This document shows, one piece after another, positions 54,855 to 64,000 of a stretch of DNA of 64,000 nt. How positions within the stretch are numbered: position 1 is the first letter of the stretch; each line of letters starts with the position of its first letter. The stretch spans positions 210,298 through 274,297 of the forward strand of contig NZ_SWCN01000005.1 in the NCBI RefSeq assembly GCF_005116575.1, read 5' to 3'. The notes under the pieces were generated by a model. It saw nothing but the letters and a program-made list of their open reading frames with translations, searched no databases and was not told where the DNA came from. The translations under genes were made by a program, and so were the position numbers. This DNA is from Desulforhopalus sp. IMCC35007 (GTDB lineage Bacteria; Desulfobacterota; Desulfobulbia; Desulfobulbales; Desulfocapsaceae).

Positions 54855-57800
54855 ATGTTTGGTTTTTTTTATAAACGGCCACACCTGCTGTTTTCCATTA
54901 TTGCGCTGCTCTTTGTCTTAGGCGTTATTGGCCTAATCACTATGCCGAAGAACCTCTTCCCCGATGCCGACCGTCCCCAGGTTATCGTTATTACCCAGGT
55001 ACCTGGATCAACGGCCGAAGTCGCTGCCAGTACAGTCTCCAAACCCATAGAAAATGAAATTGCCCGCTTAAGTGAGGTGCGTGAGATCAGCTCAGTCAAC
55101 GTGGCCAACTTCTCCATCGTCAAGGCAGAGTTTGAATACACGAAGGGACTCAATGCTGCTGCCGTGGATGTGGCCAATGCTCTGTCCATTGCCCGTGCCA
55201 ACCTACCAGCCAGTGCCAATCCGGCGGTATATACTGCCGGTTCGTTTACTCTGCCGGTCGAGGTGGTGGCCTTAAGCCCTAAGAGCGATCTCATCAATCT
55301 CGCCGATATTCGTAAGATTGCCGATTCTTTTATCAAACCGGCCTTGCTGGCAAATCCCGGGATAGGCAATGTCGAGGTCTTCGGAGGCCACCAGAGCGCT
55401 TTTGTCATTGAGATTGATCCGCTGCGTCTGCAACGCTATGGACTTACCGTCGATGGCCTGGCAAAAACCATTATGGCTGCCAACCAGAATGTCCCGCTTG
55501 GTTTTGTCAAAGGTACTGACGGATTCTTCACCCTTACCTATTATGGTGAGCAGACCAGTGTCACGGCGCTGTCCGGCCTGAGAGTCTCGCCCAACCTCAG
55601 ATTGAGCGATGTCGCCGACATCCAGTGGTCTACCCAGAAACGATTTTCCGGATATATAGGAAACGGTAAAGGGGCTATAGCTCTGGCTATCCAACGTTCC
55701 CCCGGTGGATCGGTCCTGAGTGTGAGTGACACGGCCAGGGCAGAGCTTGAAAAACTAAAAGGGCAGTACCCAAACATAGATTTTCAGATTACCGACACCC
55801 AACGCAACCTGATCGAGACCGCAAATGATAATATGCTGGAGGCCCTCCGTGACGCGATTATCTATACCCTGCTGGTACTCCTCTTTTTTCTTGGGAATTT
55901 CAGGGCAATTCTTGCCGCAGGACTCTCCATCCCTCTGGTCTTTTTTTCGACTATGGCCGTGATCTTTCTTTTGGGTGGCGAACTGAATATCGTTGTTTAT
56001 ACAGCCATCATTTTAGCTCTTGGGATGCTGGTCGATGATGCGGTGGTGGTGCTGGAAAACATCGAACGCCATCTGGGGGAAATGCACGAGGATCTTGCAA
56101 CCGCCATAGAACAGGGGACAAAAGAAGTAATTGCGCCTATCTTTGCAGGTACCGTGGCCACCATTGCCGTTATGTTTCCCCTTTTGTTTGTAGGTGATTT
56201 CCCCGAGCGTATCTTCAGACCCCTGATTGAGACGCTGATCGTTGCCCTTCTGGTTTCATATTTTCTATCCATCACCTTTATCCCTAAGCTGTCGATCTAC
56301 CTCTATCGCAAAGGCATTAAAAAGAACCGGGTGGAGCTCTTTTTTGAGTCCTTTTATGAAAAAACTGTCGGCCGTCTTGTTGCACCCTATGAAGGCGTTC
56401 TGCATTTCTCCAATGGCCGTTTCTCCAAGGTGAGAAAGCTTGTTTTAACCCTGGGAGTGCTGGCCGTTCTGGTTCTGAGTCTGAAAAATGTGATGCCAAT
56501 TATCGGAAAAGACGTGATGCCGCCTATGGATACCGGAATCGTAAAGGTCCATGTGGCTTTTTCTGCCAACGATACGGTTGAAAGTGCGGAAGAACGCATT
56601 GCACCTTTTCTTACCTGGCTCCATAGCCAGGAAGAGGTGGCAATGAGTTCGGTTGCCTTTGGTGGTGAAGCGGGGGTCTTGTCACTGGGGAGTGGAAACC
56701 TGCCGGCTGAAGCAACATTTACGGTGAACTGTGTCAACCGCTTTGAACGAACCAAGAGTCTCTGGCAGATTGAAGATGAGATTCGTGACCGGCTCAATAC
56801 AATTCCGGGAATCAAGAGTGTCGATGTCTACGACTTTGGTGCAACCGCCTTGTCCTCAATAAAGGCACCCCTTGACGTACGGCTTATGGCCCCGGATTAT
56901 CGCGATCTTCCCGAAATGGGGCACAAGATTGCAGGTGCTCTTGGCGGTATTAAAGGCCTTACCAGCATGTCTCTGTCCTGGGATCAGGATTTTAATGAAG
57001 CCGAGGTGGTCATAGATACCAATAAAGCCCTCAGCTATGGTTTGAGCCCTTTTGCCATTGCAGGTCAGATCCCCATAAAAGGTCAGATTGTCTCACTGCT
57101 TGGTAATTTCACCACCATGAACACTCAGCCGGTGCGGCTCTATCTCAAGGGTGAATTCAACGCCAACCTGCAGAGCCTGCGCCTGCTTCCCATCGAAACA
57201 GGCGATGGTAATAGTGTTCCCTTAGAGGCTGTGGCCGATATCCACCAACAGCTGACTGCCGCAAAGATCGAGCGGGACCGGATGCTCTACAGTCTTGATA
57301 TCAGCGGCTATCGCAGCCAGCGTCCTATTACACACATTACCTCCGATGCTGATGCCATCCTCGAGGGAATCGATACAAGTGGTGTCATCGTCAGCCAGGA
57401 GGGTGATATTGCCCAACTCAACGACTCATTTAAACGAATGATGAAGGCCATAGGAACAGGTATTATTATTCTGATCATGGCGCTCATCGCCATCTACCGG
57501 TCAGTACGTTTGTCTCTGGTGATGGTCGTCGTGCTGCCGCTTTCCATGATTGGGGCTTCCTGGGGAATGTTACTCTTTGGCAAGCCAAGTTGTATGCCAT
57601 CCATGGTGGGTATACTGCTGCTCTTTGGTATTATAATTAAAAACTCAATTTTACTGATCGATTTTTATCAGCATTACAGGAAAAAAGAGAGAGCCTTTGA
57701 ATCGGCCCTTGAGTCGGTGCGGGTCCGTTTTCGCCCGGTCATGATGACCGCCTTTGGCACCATTGCCGGCATGATTCCCATTGCCCTGGAACAGGCAGTA

Positions 57801-57914
57801 GGTCTGGAGCGCCTTTCACCACTTGCCGATGTTGCCGTGGGAGGACTCATTATCGGAACCCTGCTGACTCTCATCTATGTACCGATGTTTGCCTATGGCT
57901 TAGATAAGCGATAA
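54855..57914 (+). CDS. RND efflux transporter (AcrB/CzcA superfamily)
   Basis: A 1019-residue inner-membrane pump driven by protons. It has the typical two-half layout: 'MFGFFYKRPHLLFSIIALLF' at the N-terminus, the large periplasmic loop with 'ASTVSKPIENEIARLSEVREI', and TM4 with the proton-relay acids in 'LALGMLVDDAVVVLENIERHL'. The second half repeats this and ends at 'LLTLIYVPMFAYGLDK'. The substrate is not clear: no His- or Cys-rich metal site is obvious, so drugs, bile salts or lipids are as likely as metals. ATG 54855 is preferred over TTG 54843. It is the last gene of the operon with TolC and adaptor. Confidence 0.93.
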   Translation: MFGFFYKRPHLLFSIIALLFVLGVIGLITMPKNLFPDADRPQVIVITQVPGSTAEVAASTVSKPIENEIARLSEVREISSVNVANFSIVKAEFEYTKGLNAAAVDVANALSIARANLPASANPAVYTAGSFTLPVEVVALSPKSDLINLADIRKIADSFIKPALLANPGIGNVEVFGGHQSAFVIEIDPLRLQRYGLTVDGLAKTIMAANQNVPLGFVKGTDGFFTLTYYGEQTSVTALSGLRVSPNLRLSDVADIQWSTQKRFSGYIGNGKGAIALAIQRSPGGSVLSVSDTARAELEKLKGQYPNIDFQITDTQRNLIETANDNMLEALRDAIIYTLLVLLFFLGNFRAILAAGLSIPLVFFSTMAVIFLLGGELNIVVYTAIILALGMLVDDAVVVLENIERHLGEMHEDLATAIEQGTKEVIAPIFAGTVATIAVMFPLLFVGDFPERIFRPLIETLIVALLVSYFLSITFIPKLSIYLYRKGIKKNRVELFFESFYEKTVGRLVAPYEGVLHFSNGRFSKVRKLVLTLGVLAVLVLSLKNVMPIIGKDVMPPMDTGIVKVHVAFSANDTVESAEERIAPFLTWLHSQEEVAMSSVAFGGEAGVLSLGSGNLPAEATFTVNCVNRFERTKSLWQIEDEIRDRLNTIPGIKSVDVYDFGATALSSIKAPLDVRLMAPDYRDLPEMGHKIAGALGGIKGLTSMSLSWDQDFNEAEVVIDTNKALSYGLSPFAIAGQIPIKGQIVSLLGNFTTMNTQPVRLYLKGEFNANLQSLRLLPIETGDGNSVPLEAVADIHQQLTAAKIERDRMLYSLDISGYRSQRPITHITSDADAILEGIDTSGVIVSQEGDIAQLNDSFKRMMKAIGTGIIILIMALIAIYRSVRLSLVMVVVLPLSMIGASWGMLLFGKPSCMPSMVGILLLFGIIIKNSILLIDFYQHYRKKERAFESALESVRVRFRPVMMTAFGTIAGMIPIALEQAVGLERLSPLADVAVGGLIIGTLLTLIYVPMFAYGLDKR

Positions 57915-57935
57915 ATGACCTCCATGTTTTTTTGT

Positions 57936-58017
57936 GAGGTGGGTGCCGATACCCACCTCGCGGCCAAGGAGAGAATTACGGCAAAAATCAAAAAATTGTA
58001 CAGCTTGCCGTAATTCT
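57936..58017. repeat. Two hairpins in the convergent spacer between RND and acyl-CoA dehydrogenase genes
   Basis: Hairpin 1: GAGGTGGGT-GCCGAT-ACCCACCTC (57936-57959). Hairpin 2: AGAATTACGGCAA (57972-57984) paired perfectly with TTGCCGTAATTCT (58005-58017) around a 20-base AT-rich loop. Together they fill most of the 115-base spacer between convergent operons and probably end transcription from both sides. Confidence 0.6.
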
Positions 58018-58029
58018 ATGTTGCTGGGT

Positions 58030-59754
58030 TTAGAAGATATATTTTTCTGACTGACAGGTGGCATCAGCGATGAAACGCTTTGCCGCCAGCAGGCCATGAG
58101 CCTTGTGATTGGTTATGTTTTCAATTGCCTTCAAGGGTGTATTTTGATCGATGAACGCTGCACATTTTTCGGCACCATTGACAAATTGCTGCTTTGCCCT
58201 GAACGTGCAAATTGTGACTACTGCCCGATACAGCTCCTGCTTATTTCCTGTTGCGGTTATAGATGATTTCTCGGCACGCAATACGACACTTTCCAGAGCA
58301 AAGATCTGAATCACCATGTCGGCCAGAGTGAGCAGGATTTCCTGTTCACCTACCGCCTTAGAACCGAACTTTTCCCCCGTAAGATCGGCTAGTGTCAGGT
58401 ACAACTTTTTCATCCCTTGCAGCAGTTTTCTCTCCACCTCAAAAACTCCTTGAACCGTGTTTTCAAAATCTGGGTCCAGTAATTTTTCGCTGATTCCTTT
58501 GCGGAGTAAAAGTCCAGGGATAAGCAGGCGGTTGATTTCGTTGGTCCCTTCATAAATTCGTTGAACCCGTTCATCACGATACAGCTGCTCGATCGGATAT
58601 TCAGCCATGTACCCATATCCGCCATGAACCTGCAGCATTTCATCAATTGCTTTTGCAGCCGATTCGGTGCAGAAAACCTTTACCATGGCACATTCGGCTG
58701 CATATTCCTCAATACCCCTCTGGTATTCGATGTAATAGTTATCAATACCTTTATCGAGGTGCGCCAGACGATCATCGATCAATCCCGCAAGCCTATATAC
58801 CATTGATTCGGAGGCGAAGGTCAAGGCCGTCACATCGGCCAGTTTTTCCCGGATGGCACCAAAACTGCTTATCGGCACATTAAACTGGTTACGTTCGTTG
58901 GCATAACGAGCGGCTTCTGACAGGGCGTATTTTTCCTGGCCCACACAGAGCGCTCCTAACTTAAAACGACCCACATTTAATACATTGAAGGCAATCTTAT
59001 GCCCCTTGCCGACATCACCCAAGACATTTTCCATCGGTACATGCACGTTTTCCAGGATAACCTGGCGGGTGGATGAGCCGTGCAGGCCCATCTTCTTTTC
59101 CTCCTGGCCAAGTCCCAGGCCGGCAAATTTACGCTCTACCAGAAAAGCGGTGAAATGCAGTTTGTCGACCTTGGCAAAAATGGTATAGAGGTCGGCAAAA
59201 CCGGCGTTGGTACTGAATTGTTTGGTGCCGTTAAGGATGTAATGTTTGCCGTCATCAGAGAGAGTTGCCGAAGTTTTCGCCCCGAGAGCATCTGAGCCCG
59301 AGCCAGGTTCGGTCAGGCAGTAGGCACCGATCATTTCAGCACTGATGAGTTTACCCAGATAGCGTTCTTTCTGTTCGGTGGTTCCATAATATATCAGCGG
59401 CAGCATGCCGATTCCGGTATGGGCCATATAGGTGAGGCCAAAATTGAGGGCAAAGGCCATTTTTTCCATCACCAGCATACTGGTAACCTTATCGAGTTCC
59501 AGGCCTCCATAATTTTCCGGTGCATCGATCATCATCAGGCCGAGCGACGCGCATTCTTTCATCTTTTCAAGCACAAGATCGAAATTTTTCGCCTCAATAT
59601 CATCATTGATCGGCCAGATTTCATTGATCACAAATTGTTCGGTGGTTTCAGCAATCTGCTTATGTTCATCTGTGAAACTTTCCGGAATGAAGATCTCTCG
59701 ACAATCGATATTTGTGATCAGGAAATCGCCACCTTTACGTATATGTTTTGCCAT
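58030..59754 (-). CDS. Acyl-CoA dehydrogenase (long form)
   Basis: A 574-residue FAD enzyme catalysing the first step of beta-oxidation. The N-terminal domain begins near residue 28 and contains 'LGLMMIDAPENYGGLELD'. The flavin/substrate motif 'GAYCLTEPGSGSDALGAKT' is near 145-165, and 'MLQVHGGYGYMAEYPIEQLYRD' and 'QRIYEGTNEINRLLI' (with the probable catalytic Glu) lie at about 370-405. A C-terminal helical extension of about 150 residues is that of the VLCAD/ACAD9-like group. AGAGGAA precedes the ATG. It is the last gene in a minus-strand operon with an acyl-CoA ligase and a thiolase. Confidence 0.93.
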   Translation of the reverse strand: MAKHIRKGGDFLITNIDCREIFIPESFTDEHKQIAETTEQFVINEIWPINDDIEAKNFDLVLEKMKECASLGLMMIDAPENYGGLELDKVTSMLVMEKMAFALNFGLTYMAHTGIGMLPLIYYGTTEQKERYLGKLISAEMIGAYCLTEPGSGSDALGAKTSATLSDDGKHYILNGTKQFSTNAGFADLYTIFAKVDKLHFTAFLVERKFAGLGLGQEEKKMGLHGSSTRQVILENVHVPMENVLGDVGKGHKIAFNVLNVGRFKLGALCVGQEKYALSEAARYANERNQFNVPISSFGAIREKLADVTALTFASESMVYRLAGLIDDRLAHLDKGIDNYYIEYQRGIEEYAAECAMVKVFCTESAAKAIDEMLQVHGGYGYMAEYPIEQLYRDERVQRIYEGTNEINRLLIPGLLLRKGISEKLLDPDFENTVQGVFEVERKLLQGMKKLYLTLADLTGEKFGSKAVGEQEILLTLADMVIQIFALESVVLRAEKSSITATGNKQELYRAVVTICTFRAKQQFVNGAEKCAAFIDQNTPLKAIENITNHKAHGLLAAKRFIADATCQSEKYIF

Positions 59755-59797
59755 GATCGTTCCTCTTTACATATCCTGTCAGTTTGAGGTGTGGTGA

Positions 59798-61441
59798 TTA
59801 CCGGAAAATACCTTTGTACGATTCCCGCATTTCTCGTTTGAGAATTTTTCCAGTAGGTGTTTTGGGGAGAGCATCTACAAAAATAATCTTTTTCGGAACC
59901 TTGAAAGAAGACAGATTCTTTTTACAGTGTTCCATCAGCTCTGCCTCCGTAACGGTGGTTCCTGCTTTCCTTTTAATCACTGCAGTTACAGCCTCTACCC
60001 ATTGCGGATGGTTTACACCGACTACGGCTACCTCTTCTACGGCTGGATGCAGGTAAACAGCTTCTTCGACCTCCCTGGACGCAACATTTTCACCGCCCGT
60101 TTTGATCATGTCTTTTATCCGATCGACTACGGTGATGTAGCGGTCCTCATCAAGAACACCCAGATCGCCGGAATGGAACCAGCCGCCCTTCATTGCAGCC
60201 TCGGTCTTGTCCGGTTCTTTGAAGTACATGGTCATTGCATGGGGGCCACGGCCGCAAATCTCTCCTGTTGTATCCACAGCAGAAATTTCATCACCTGCTT
60301 CGTTTTCAATCCGGGATTCCATGTGCAGTCCACCCATTCCGGCTGAGCCGATTTTTGCCATGGCATCTTCGGCTTTAAGAATGGTGTGATAGGGGGCGAG
60401 CTCAGTCTGACCATAATAGTTGTACACTCCGGCTTTGGGGAATTTTTCGAGGAGTTCCTTGAGAATTTCCCGTGGCATGATGGAGGCGCCGTAATAACAT
60501 TTTACCAGGCTGGATAAATCATAACGGCCAAAATCCGGATGCCGAAGCATGCCGATCCAGACCGTTGGCGGGGCAAAGAACATGGTTGCTTTCCAGGCCT
60601 CTATGGCGGCCAGGATTTTGCCGATATCCGGACTCATGAGAATATTTGTGCCACCAAGCCAGAATATCGGGTTTAAAAACACGTCCCGTTGCGCGCAGTG
60701 GTAAATGGGCAAGGCGTTGATATTGATATCACTATGGTCGTATTTTCCGTCGATTATGCAACCCATATACTGGGCAATGAGGGACTGGTTGCTGATGAGT
60801 ACAGCTTTCGGTAGGGATTCTGTGCCGCTGGTATAGGTCATCTGCACCGGATCTTCGATGCGCAGGATGACATCGGGTTCTGCCTTCGGTGCCGCTCTGT
60901 ACCAGTCATTAAAGTCGATAAAACCGTCAATCGGCACCTGCCCAGCTCCCTGATTCGACCAGATCAGCTGTTTAATCCCCGGCAGCCTGCCCAGTACTCC
61001 TTTGACATTATCGTAAAGGCTGTCCTCAACAATAAATACGGTACTTTCAGAATGGTTGAGACAGTAGGCGATGTCGTCGTCTTTTAAGAGGTAATTGACC
61101 GCCAGGTAAATCGCTCCGATCTTGGCGCAACCAAGCCAGGTGATGACATGATGGTGGGTATTGTGGGCCAGGATTGCCACCCGGTCATATTTTTTGACGC
61201 CCAGGTCGATCAGGGCGTTGGCCACCTGATTGCATTGCTCTTCCAGTTGGCTATAGGTCAGACGTATCTCGTCAAACACCAGGGCGGTTTTTTCAGGGTG
61301 ATGATAGCTGGTCCGGCGGATCATGTCGGCGATGACCCACCTGTTGATCCGGTTATTCCGGTTCATGATAAAATCGATGTTTTCCTGGTTGATGGTACTG
61401 TACCGAAGCTTGTCTTGTTCCGATAAAGGTTCGTGCATCAT
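59798..61441 (-). CDS. AMP-forming acyl-CoA ligase
   Basis: A 547-residue enzyme of the ANL superfamily that activates a carboxylic acid to its CoA thioester. The phosphate loop is 'QMTYTSGTESLPKAVLISN', motif A5 'YNYYGQTELAP', the hinge 'DEDRYITVVDRIKDMIKTGGENVA', and the catalytic Lys 'PKTPTGKILKREMR'. The sequence resembles crotonobetaine/carnitine-CoA ligase-like or medium/long-chain ligases; the exact acid is unclear. GGAGGG lies eight bases before the first ATG. It follows the thiolase gene by 75 bases and precedes the dehydrogenase by 43. Confidence 0.93.
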   Translation of the reverse strand: MMHEPLSEQDKLRYSTINQENIDFIMNRNNRINRWVIADMIRRTSYHHPEKTALVFDEIRLTYSQLEEQCNQVANALIDLGVKKYDRVAILAHNTHHHVITWLGCAKIGAIYLAVNYLLKDDDIAYCLNHSESTVFIVEDSLYDNVKGVLGRLPGIKQLIWSNQGAGQVPIDGFIDFNDWYRAAPKAEPDVILRIEDPVQMTYTSGTESLPKAVLISNQSLIAQYMGCIIDGKYDHSDININALPIYHCAQRDVFLNPIFWLGGTNILMSPDIGKILAAIEAWKATMFFAPPTVWIGMLRHPDFGRYDLSSLVKCYYGASIMPREILKELLEKFPKAGVYNYYGQTELAPYHTILKAEDAMAKIGSAGMGGLHMESRIENEAGDEISAVDTTGEICGRGPHAMTMYFKEPDKTEAAMKGGWFHSGDLGVLDEDRYITVVDRIKDMIKTGGENVASREVEEAVYLHPAVEEVAVVGVNHPQWVEAVTAVIKRKAGTTVTEAELMEHCKKNLSSFKVPKKIIFVDALPKTPTGKILKREMRESYKGIFR

Positions 61442-61516
61442 GGTAATACCCTCCAGAAAGAAAGATTGAGAAAACCTGTTGCTTTTCTGTTACCGGATCT
61501 GATCTGGATATCCGGC

Positions 61517-62767
61517 CTAGATCATTTCAATCGCACATGCCATAGATACTCCTCCACCGCCGCACAGGGTGGCCAGTCCCAATGATTTTCCTCGATTTTT
61601 CATCGCATACATCAGGGTAACCATGATCCGGGCGCCGGTTGAACCCACCGGATGCCCCAGACCGATCCCTGAACCGTTAACGTTGGTAATGTCCCGGTTC
61701 AGGCCTAACTCTTTTTCGCATCCCAGATACTGGGCGGCAAAGGCCTCGTTAACCTCGATAAGCTCAAAATCCTTCAGCGCTAAACCTGAAGATTTGAGGA
61801 GGTTGCGGACAGCCGGGACCGGTGATAGACCCATAACCGATGGATGGCAGGCACCTCTGGCCACAGCCTTGATCCTGGCTATGGGGTGTACCCCGAGTTC
61901 TTTGGCCTTGTCTGCCGACATAATGACCATGCCGGTTGATCCGTCGTTGATACCGCTGGAGTTTCCTGCAGTTACCGTGCCGATTTCCGGCACAAAGGCC
62001 AGCGGCAGTTTGCGCAGGATATCCATGGTCATGCCGGGCCGGAAATGTTCGTCTTTATCAAAGATAACAGGGGATTTCTTTTTCTGGGGAACCTCCACCG
62101 GGACGATCTCATCGGCAAAGGAACCGTCCAGGGTGGCTCGTTCTACTTCATTGTGACTGCGCAGGGCGACTTCGTCCATCTCTTCTCTTGTGATACCAAG
62201 GTGCTGAGCGATGAACTCGGCTGTCTGGCCCATGATGTAGGGTTTACCGACGAACATGCTGAGCGGTGGTTTTGTTGCATCCACCGGACCATCTTCGGGG
62301 TGGGGGATGATATGGGAGCCGCAGTGGAGGGCATGAATTAAATTATCGACAAATGCCTGGTCCTGCAGGCGACAGCCCCATCTTGCTGCTGGAACCGAGT
62401 AGGGGACACTGGACATATGCTCTGTACCTCCAGCCAGGATGATATCGGCCATTCCTGCCTGGATCATAGCCATGCCTGAGATGACAGCCTCCATGCCCGA
62501 GATACAAACCCGGTTTATGGTGACGGATGTCACTGTTTCCGGGATTTCCGCAAGGAGCGATGCGACTCTGGTAACATTCAATGTATCGGCCGATTCCATA
62601 CAACAGCCATAGCGAACATCATCAATGAGCACCGGGTCTATTCCGGCCCGGCGGACAGCTTCTTTCATGGTGATACTGCCGAGAATGGCGCCGTTCAAGT
62701 CACGGAGGGTTCCACCGAAAGCGCCGATAGCAGTCCTGCATCCAGATACAATGACAACATCTTTCAT
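61517..62767 (-). CDS. Acetyl-CoA C-acyltransferase (thiolase)
   Basis: A 416-residue type II thiolase. The nucleophilic Cys is in 'TINRVCISGMEAVISG' near residue 88, the base His in 'GSGIGLGHPVGSTGAR', and the second catalytic Cys in 'LATLCGGGGVSMACA' near the C-terminus. It either cleaves 3-ketoacyl-CoA in beta-oxidation or condenses two acetyl-CoA. With the ligase and acyl-CoA dehydrogenase downstream, a catabolic role is likely; no hydratase or hydroxyacyl-CoA dehydrogenase gene is in this window. AAGGAC precedes the ATG. Confidence 0.95.
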   Translation of the reverse strand: MKDVVIVSGCRTAIGAFGGTLRDLNGAILGSITMKEAVRRAGIDPVLIDDVRYGCCMESADTLNVTRVASLLAEIPETVTSVTINRVCISGMEAVISGMAMIQAGMADIILAGGTEHMSSVPYSVPAARWGCRLQDQAFVDNLIHALHCGSHIIPHPEDGPVDATKPPLSMFVGKPYIMGQTAEFIAQHLGITREEMDEVALRSHNEVERATLDGSFADEIVPVEVPQKKKSPVIFDKDEHFRPGMTMDILRKLPLAFVPEIGTVTAGNSSGINDGSTGMVIMSADKAKELGVHPIARIKAVARGACHPSVMGLSPVPAVRNLLKSSGLALKDFELIEVNEAFAAQYLGCEKELGLNRDITNVNGSGIGLGHPVGSTGARIMVTLMYAMKNRGKSLGLATLCGGGGVSMACAIEMI

Positions 62768-63868
62768 GGTTGTAGTCCTTTTAACGTAACGTTTGAATTA
62801 TCTTTTGATTCCATTGAAAATCAGGTCAATGATAATTTTGCAGCATCATTGTTGATATTGTCTCGTTAAAATTGACCCGATTCTGACCAGAATGTTTGGT
62901 AGTTCTTGGTTATGGCCTGTAAATGACAGCATCATTTAAAACCTCGTCGCAGATTGGTACCTGCCGGTAAATCACGTTTTTTACGAAAAGAGGTACTTGC
63001 AAGCAGCGTGTTCATCACTTTTAGCTTGGTTGTCGCACAACAACCTTGTGGTTATTGTGGAAAAATCTGTTTTAAAATCTGAACAGAGGATATGAAATAT
63101 TTTCCCTTATTTTTTATACCTGAATGTAACTATATAATCAATATTCCACTTGTTTTACACAGGTAATCCCTCATTGCAGGAAAATAGCTGGGCGCTCTTC
63201 TATATTGGTATTCACAGAAGTGATTTTTCTCAGCAGATCGTCCTATAATCCCACAATATTCAATGTCCGGTAATCAACCACCACTACGAATTTTCGTGCG
63301 TGATTTTCTGTGATCTTTGGCCTTGGCCGGGATGGAGTGTGTAATGCACCACAATCGTATCAGCGCGAGGGCCGACACACTCCCGACAGGGGACATGCTG
63401 TCCCTCCGCGACATCACAGGAGGAAACAACACGGTCTGACAACAAAACTCCTGATATGGTTAACACTGTCAATACAAAACAAGAATCCATTGCCTCTTTT
63501 TCATTGCAGTACCAATGCTTGCAACGAGGATAATTATTTTCTTCTAGTTCATGACCAGAGACGGGGTCATAGTGTAACGACGGTTGATCAATCTGATATG
63601 CGCGGGTTGGGTACCGAATGAATTGGCTTCGTCGTGGAGCTACCTCTATCTATAAGCGGGAGTTTCAGCTGTTATGCGTATTCCTGTAGGAGATTCGAGG
63701 ATTCTCCAATCCGTGACCGCGCCTCTGGCAATGAACTGGTAAGACTGTCTTATTTTCTCAATAATCCTCCCTGGGTATATATTATGAAAAATTCATTGAG
63801 TTATCTGGTTTAGCTCTTTTGTTTGAGCCCCGCCGGAGGTGCTCCTCCGCATCGCCACTTTCAGGTTG
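62768..63868. other. Gene-poor region upstream of the thiolase operon
   Basis: About 1.1 kb with no supported gene. The left end must carry the operon promoter. ATTCTG-AC-CAGAAT (62880-62893) is a perfect short palindrome about 115 bases before the thiolase start and could be an operator. The decamer CAGCATCATT occurs at 62841 and 62927. GGGACA-TGC-TGTCCC near 63390-63404 is another small palindrome. A 103-codon frame at 63310-63621 has no ribosome binding site. Confidence 0.5.
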
Positions 63869-63951
63869 AGCACTGAGTGGTTGGGGTGTCAAGGTTGCGA
63901 GGAACGAAGCACCCGTAGGGCTTGACCTTTACGCCCCAACCACTCAATGCT
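63869..63951. repeat. Long structured inverted repeat at the right edge
   Basis: TGAGTGGTTGGGG (63874-63886) is perfectly complementary to CCCCAACCACTCA (63934-63946). An outer AGCA/TGCT pair and an inner GTCAAG/CTTGAC pair (63888-63893 and 63921-63926) extend the stem. The result is a cruciform-size structure of about 83 bases. It could be an extragenic repeat family, the end of a mobile element lying beyond the window, or a terminator-like RNA. Confidence 0.6.
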
Positions 63952-64000
63952 AGCGGTGATCAAGAGTCAGGCCGCCTTGGAAAGCTCCCTTGCAATTGCC

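Noticed and set aside
63310..63621. 103-codon plus-strand frame in the right-hand gene-free region
   Set aside because: No ribosome binding site and a composition typical of non-coding DNA.

Overview
The window looks like chromosomal DNA of a Gram-negative, anaerobic or facultative bacterium, most plausibly a sulfate- or metal-respiring deltaproteobacterium (Desulfobacterota, perhaps Desulfobulbales). That is an inference from gene content: a respiratory arsenate reductase operon under sigma-54 control, many large hybrid histidine kinases with periplasmic sensors, two SulP anion transporters, a DtxR-FeoA/FeoB iron system, and outer-membrane and RND components. No rRNA, tRNA, CRISPR array or intact transposon was found.

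Layout. 1-4.8 kb: the end of an AsmA-like gene, an outer-membrane beta-barrel protein and a SulP transporter. 5-8 kb (minus): two MscS-type channels around a gene for a P-loop-like protein with a degenerate Walker A. 8.7-10.6 kb: a second SulP transporter. 11.2-14.4 kb: a DtxR-FeoA regulator, then FeoB split into a GTPase ORF and a membrane ORF. 14.7-23.2 kb (minus): a five-gene signalling operon (periplasmic binding protein, hybrid kinase with three receivers, CheR, CheB, second hybrid kinase). 24-26 kb: HxlR regulator, VOC protein, TrmO. 26.5-32.8 kb: a NIT-domain chemoreceptor and another hybrid kinase with a fused periplasmic binding domain.

32.9-57.9 kb is largely an arsenic and redox region. 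First comes an ArsR-controlled minus-strand operon (permease, small thioredoxin, frameshifted DGC protein, periplasmic thioredoxin, CcdA-like protein) with two related operators. Next are two molybdenum-cofactor genes (MobB-like and MoeA). Then comes a three-component regulatory operon (tandem PhnD-like sensor, histidine kinase, sigma-54 activator), followed by a sigma-54 promoter with repeated GTAACAC elements and arrA, arrB, a TorD-type chaperone and a polyferredoxin. A second ArsR operon follows (arsR, acr3, arsC, rhodanese, TauE/SafE), then a TolC/MFP/RND efflux operon. 58-62.8 kb (minus) is a fatty-acid activation and degradation operon (thiolase, acyl-CoA ligase, acyl-CoA dehydrogenase). 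The last 1.2 kb has no recognisable gene but carries a structured inverted repeat.

How the parts fit: extracellular arsenate (or a related oxyanion) is probably sensed by the PhnD-like protein and signalled through the kinase to the sigma-54 activator, which turns on ArrAB. The Mo-cofactor genes lie alongside. The arsenite produced would be met by the ArsR/Acr3/ArsC detoxification set next door. Only the genes and motifs are seen directly; the regulatory links are inferred.
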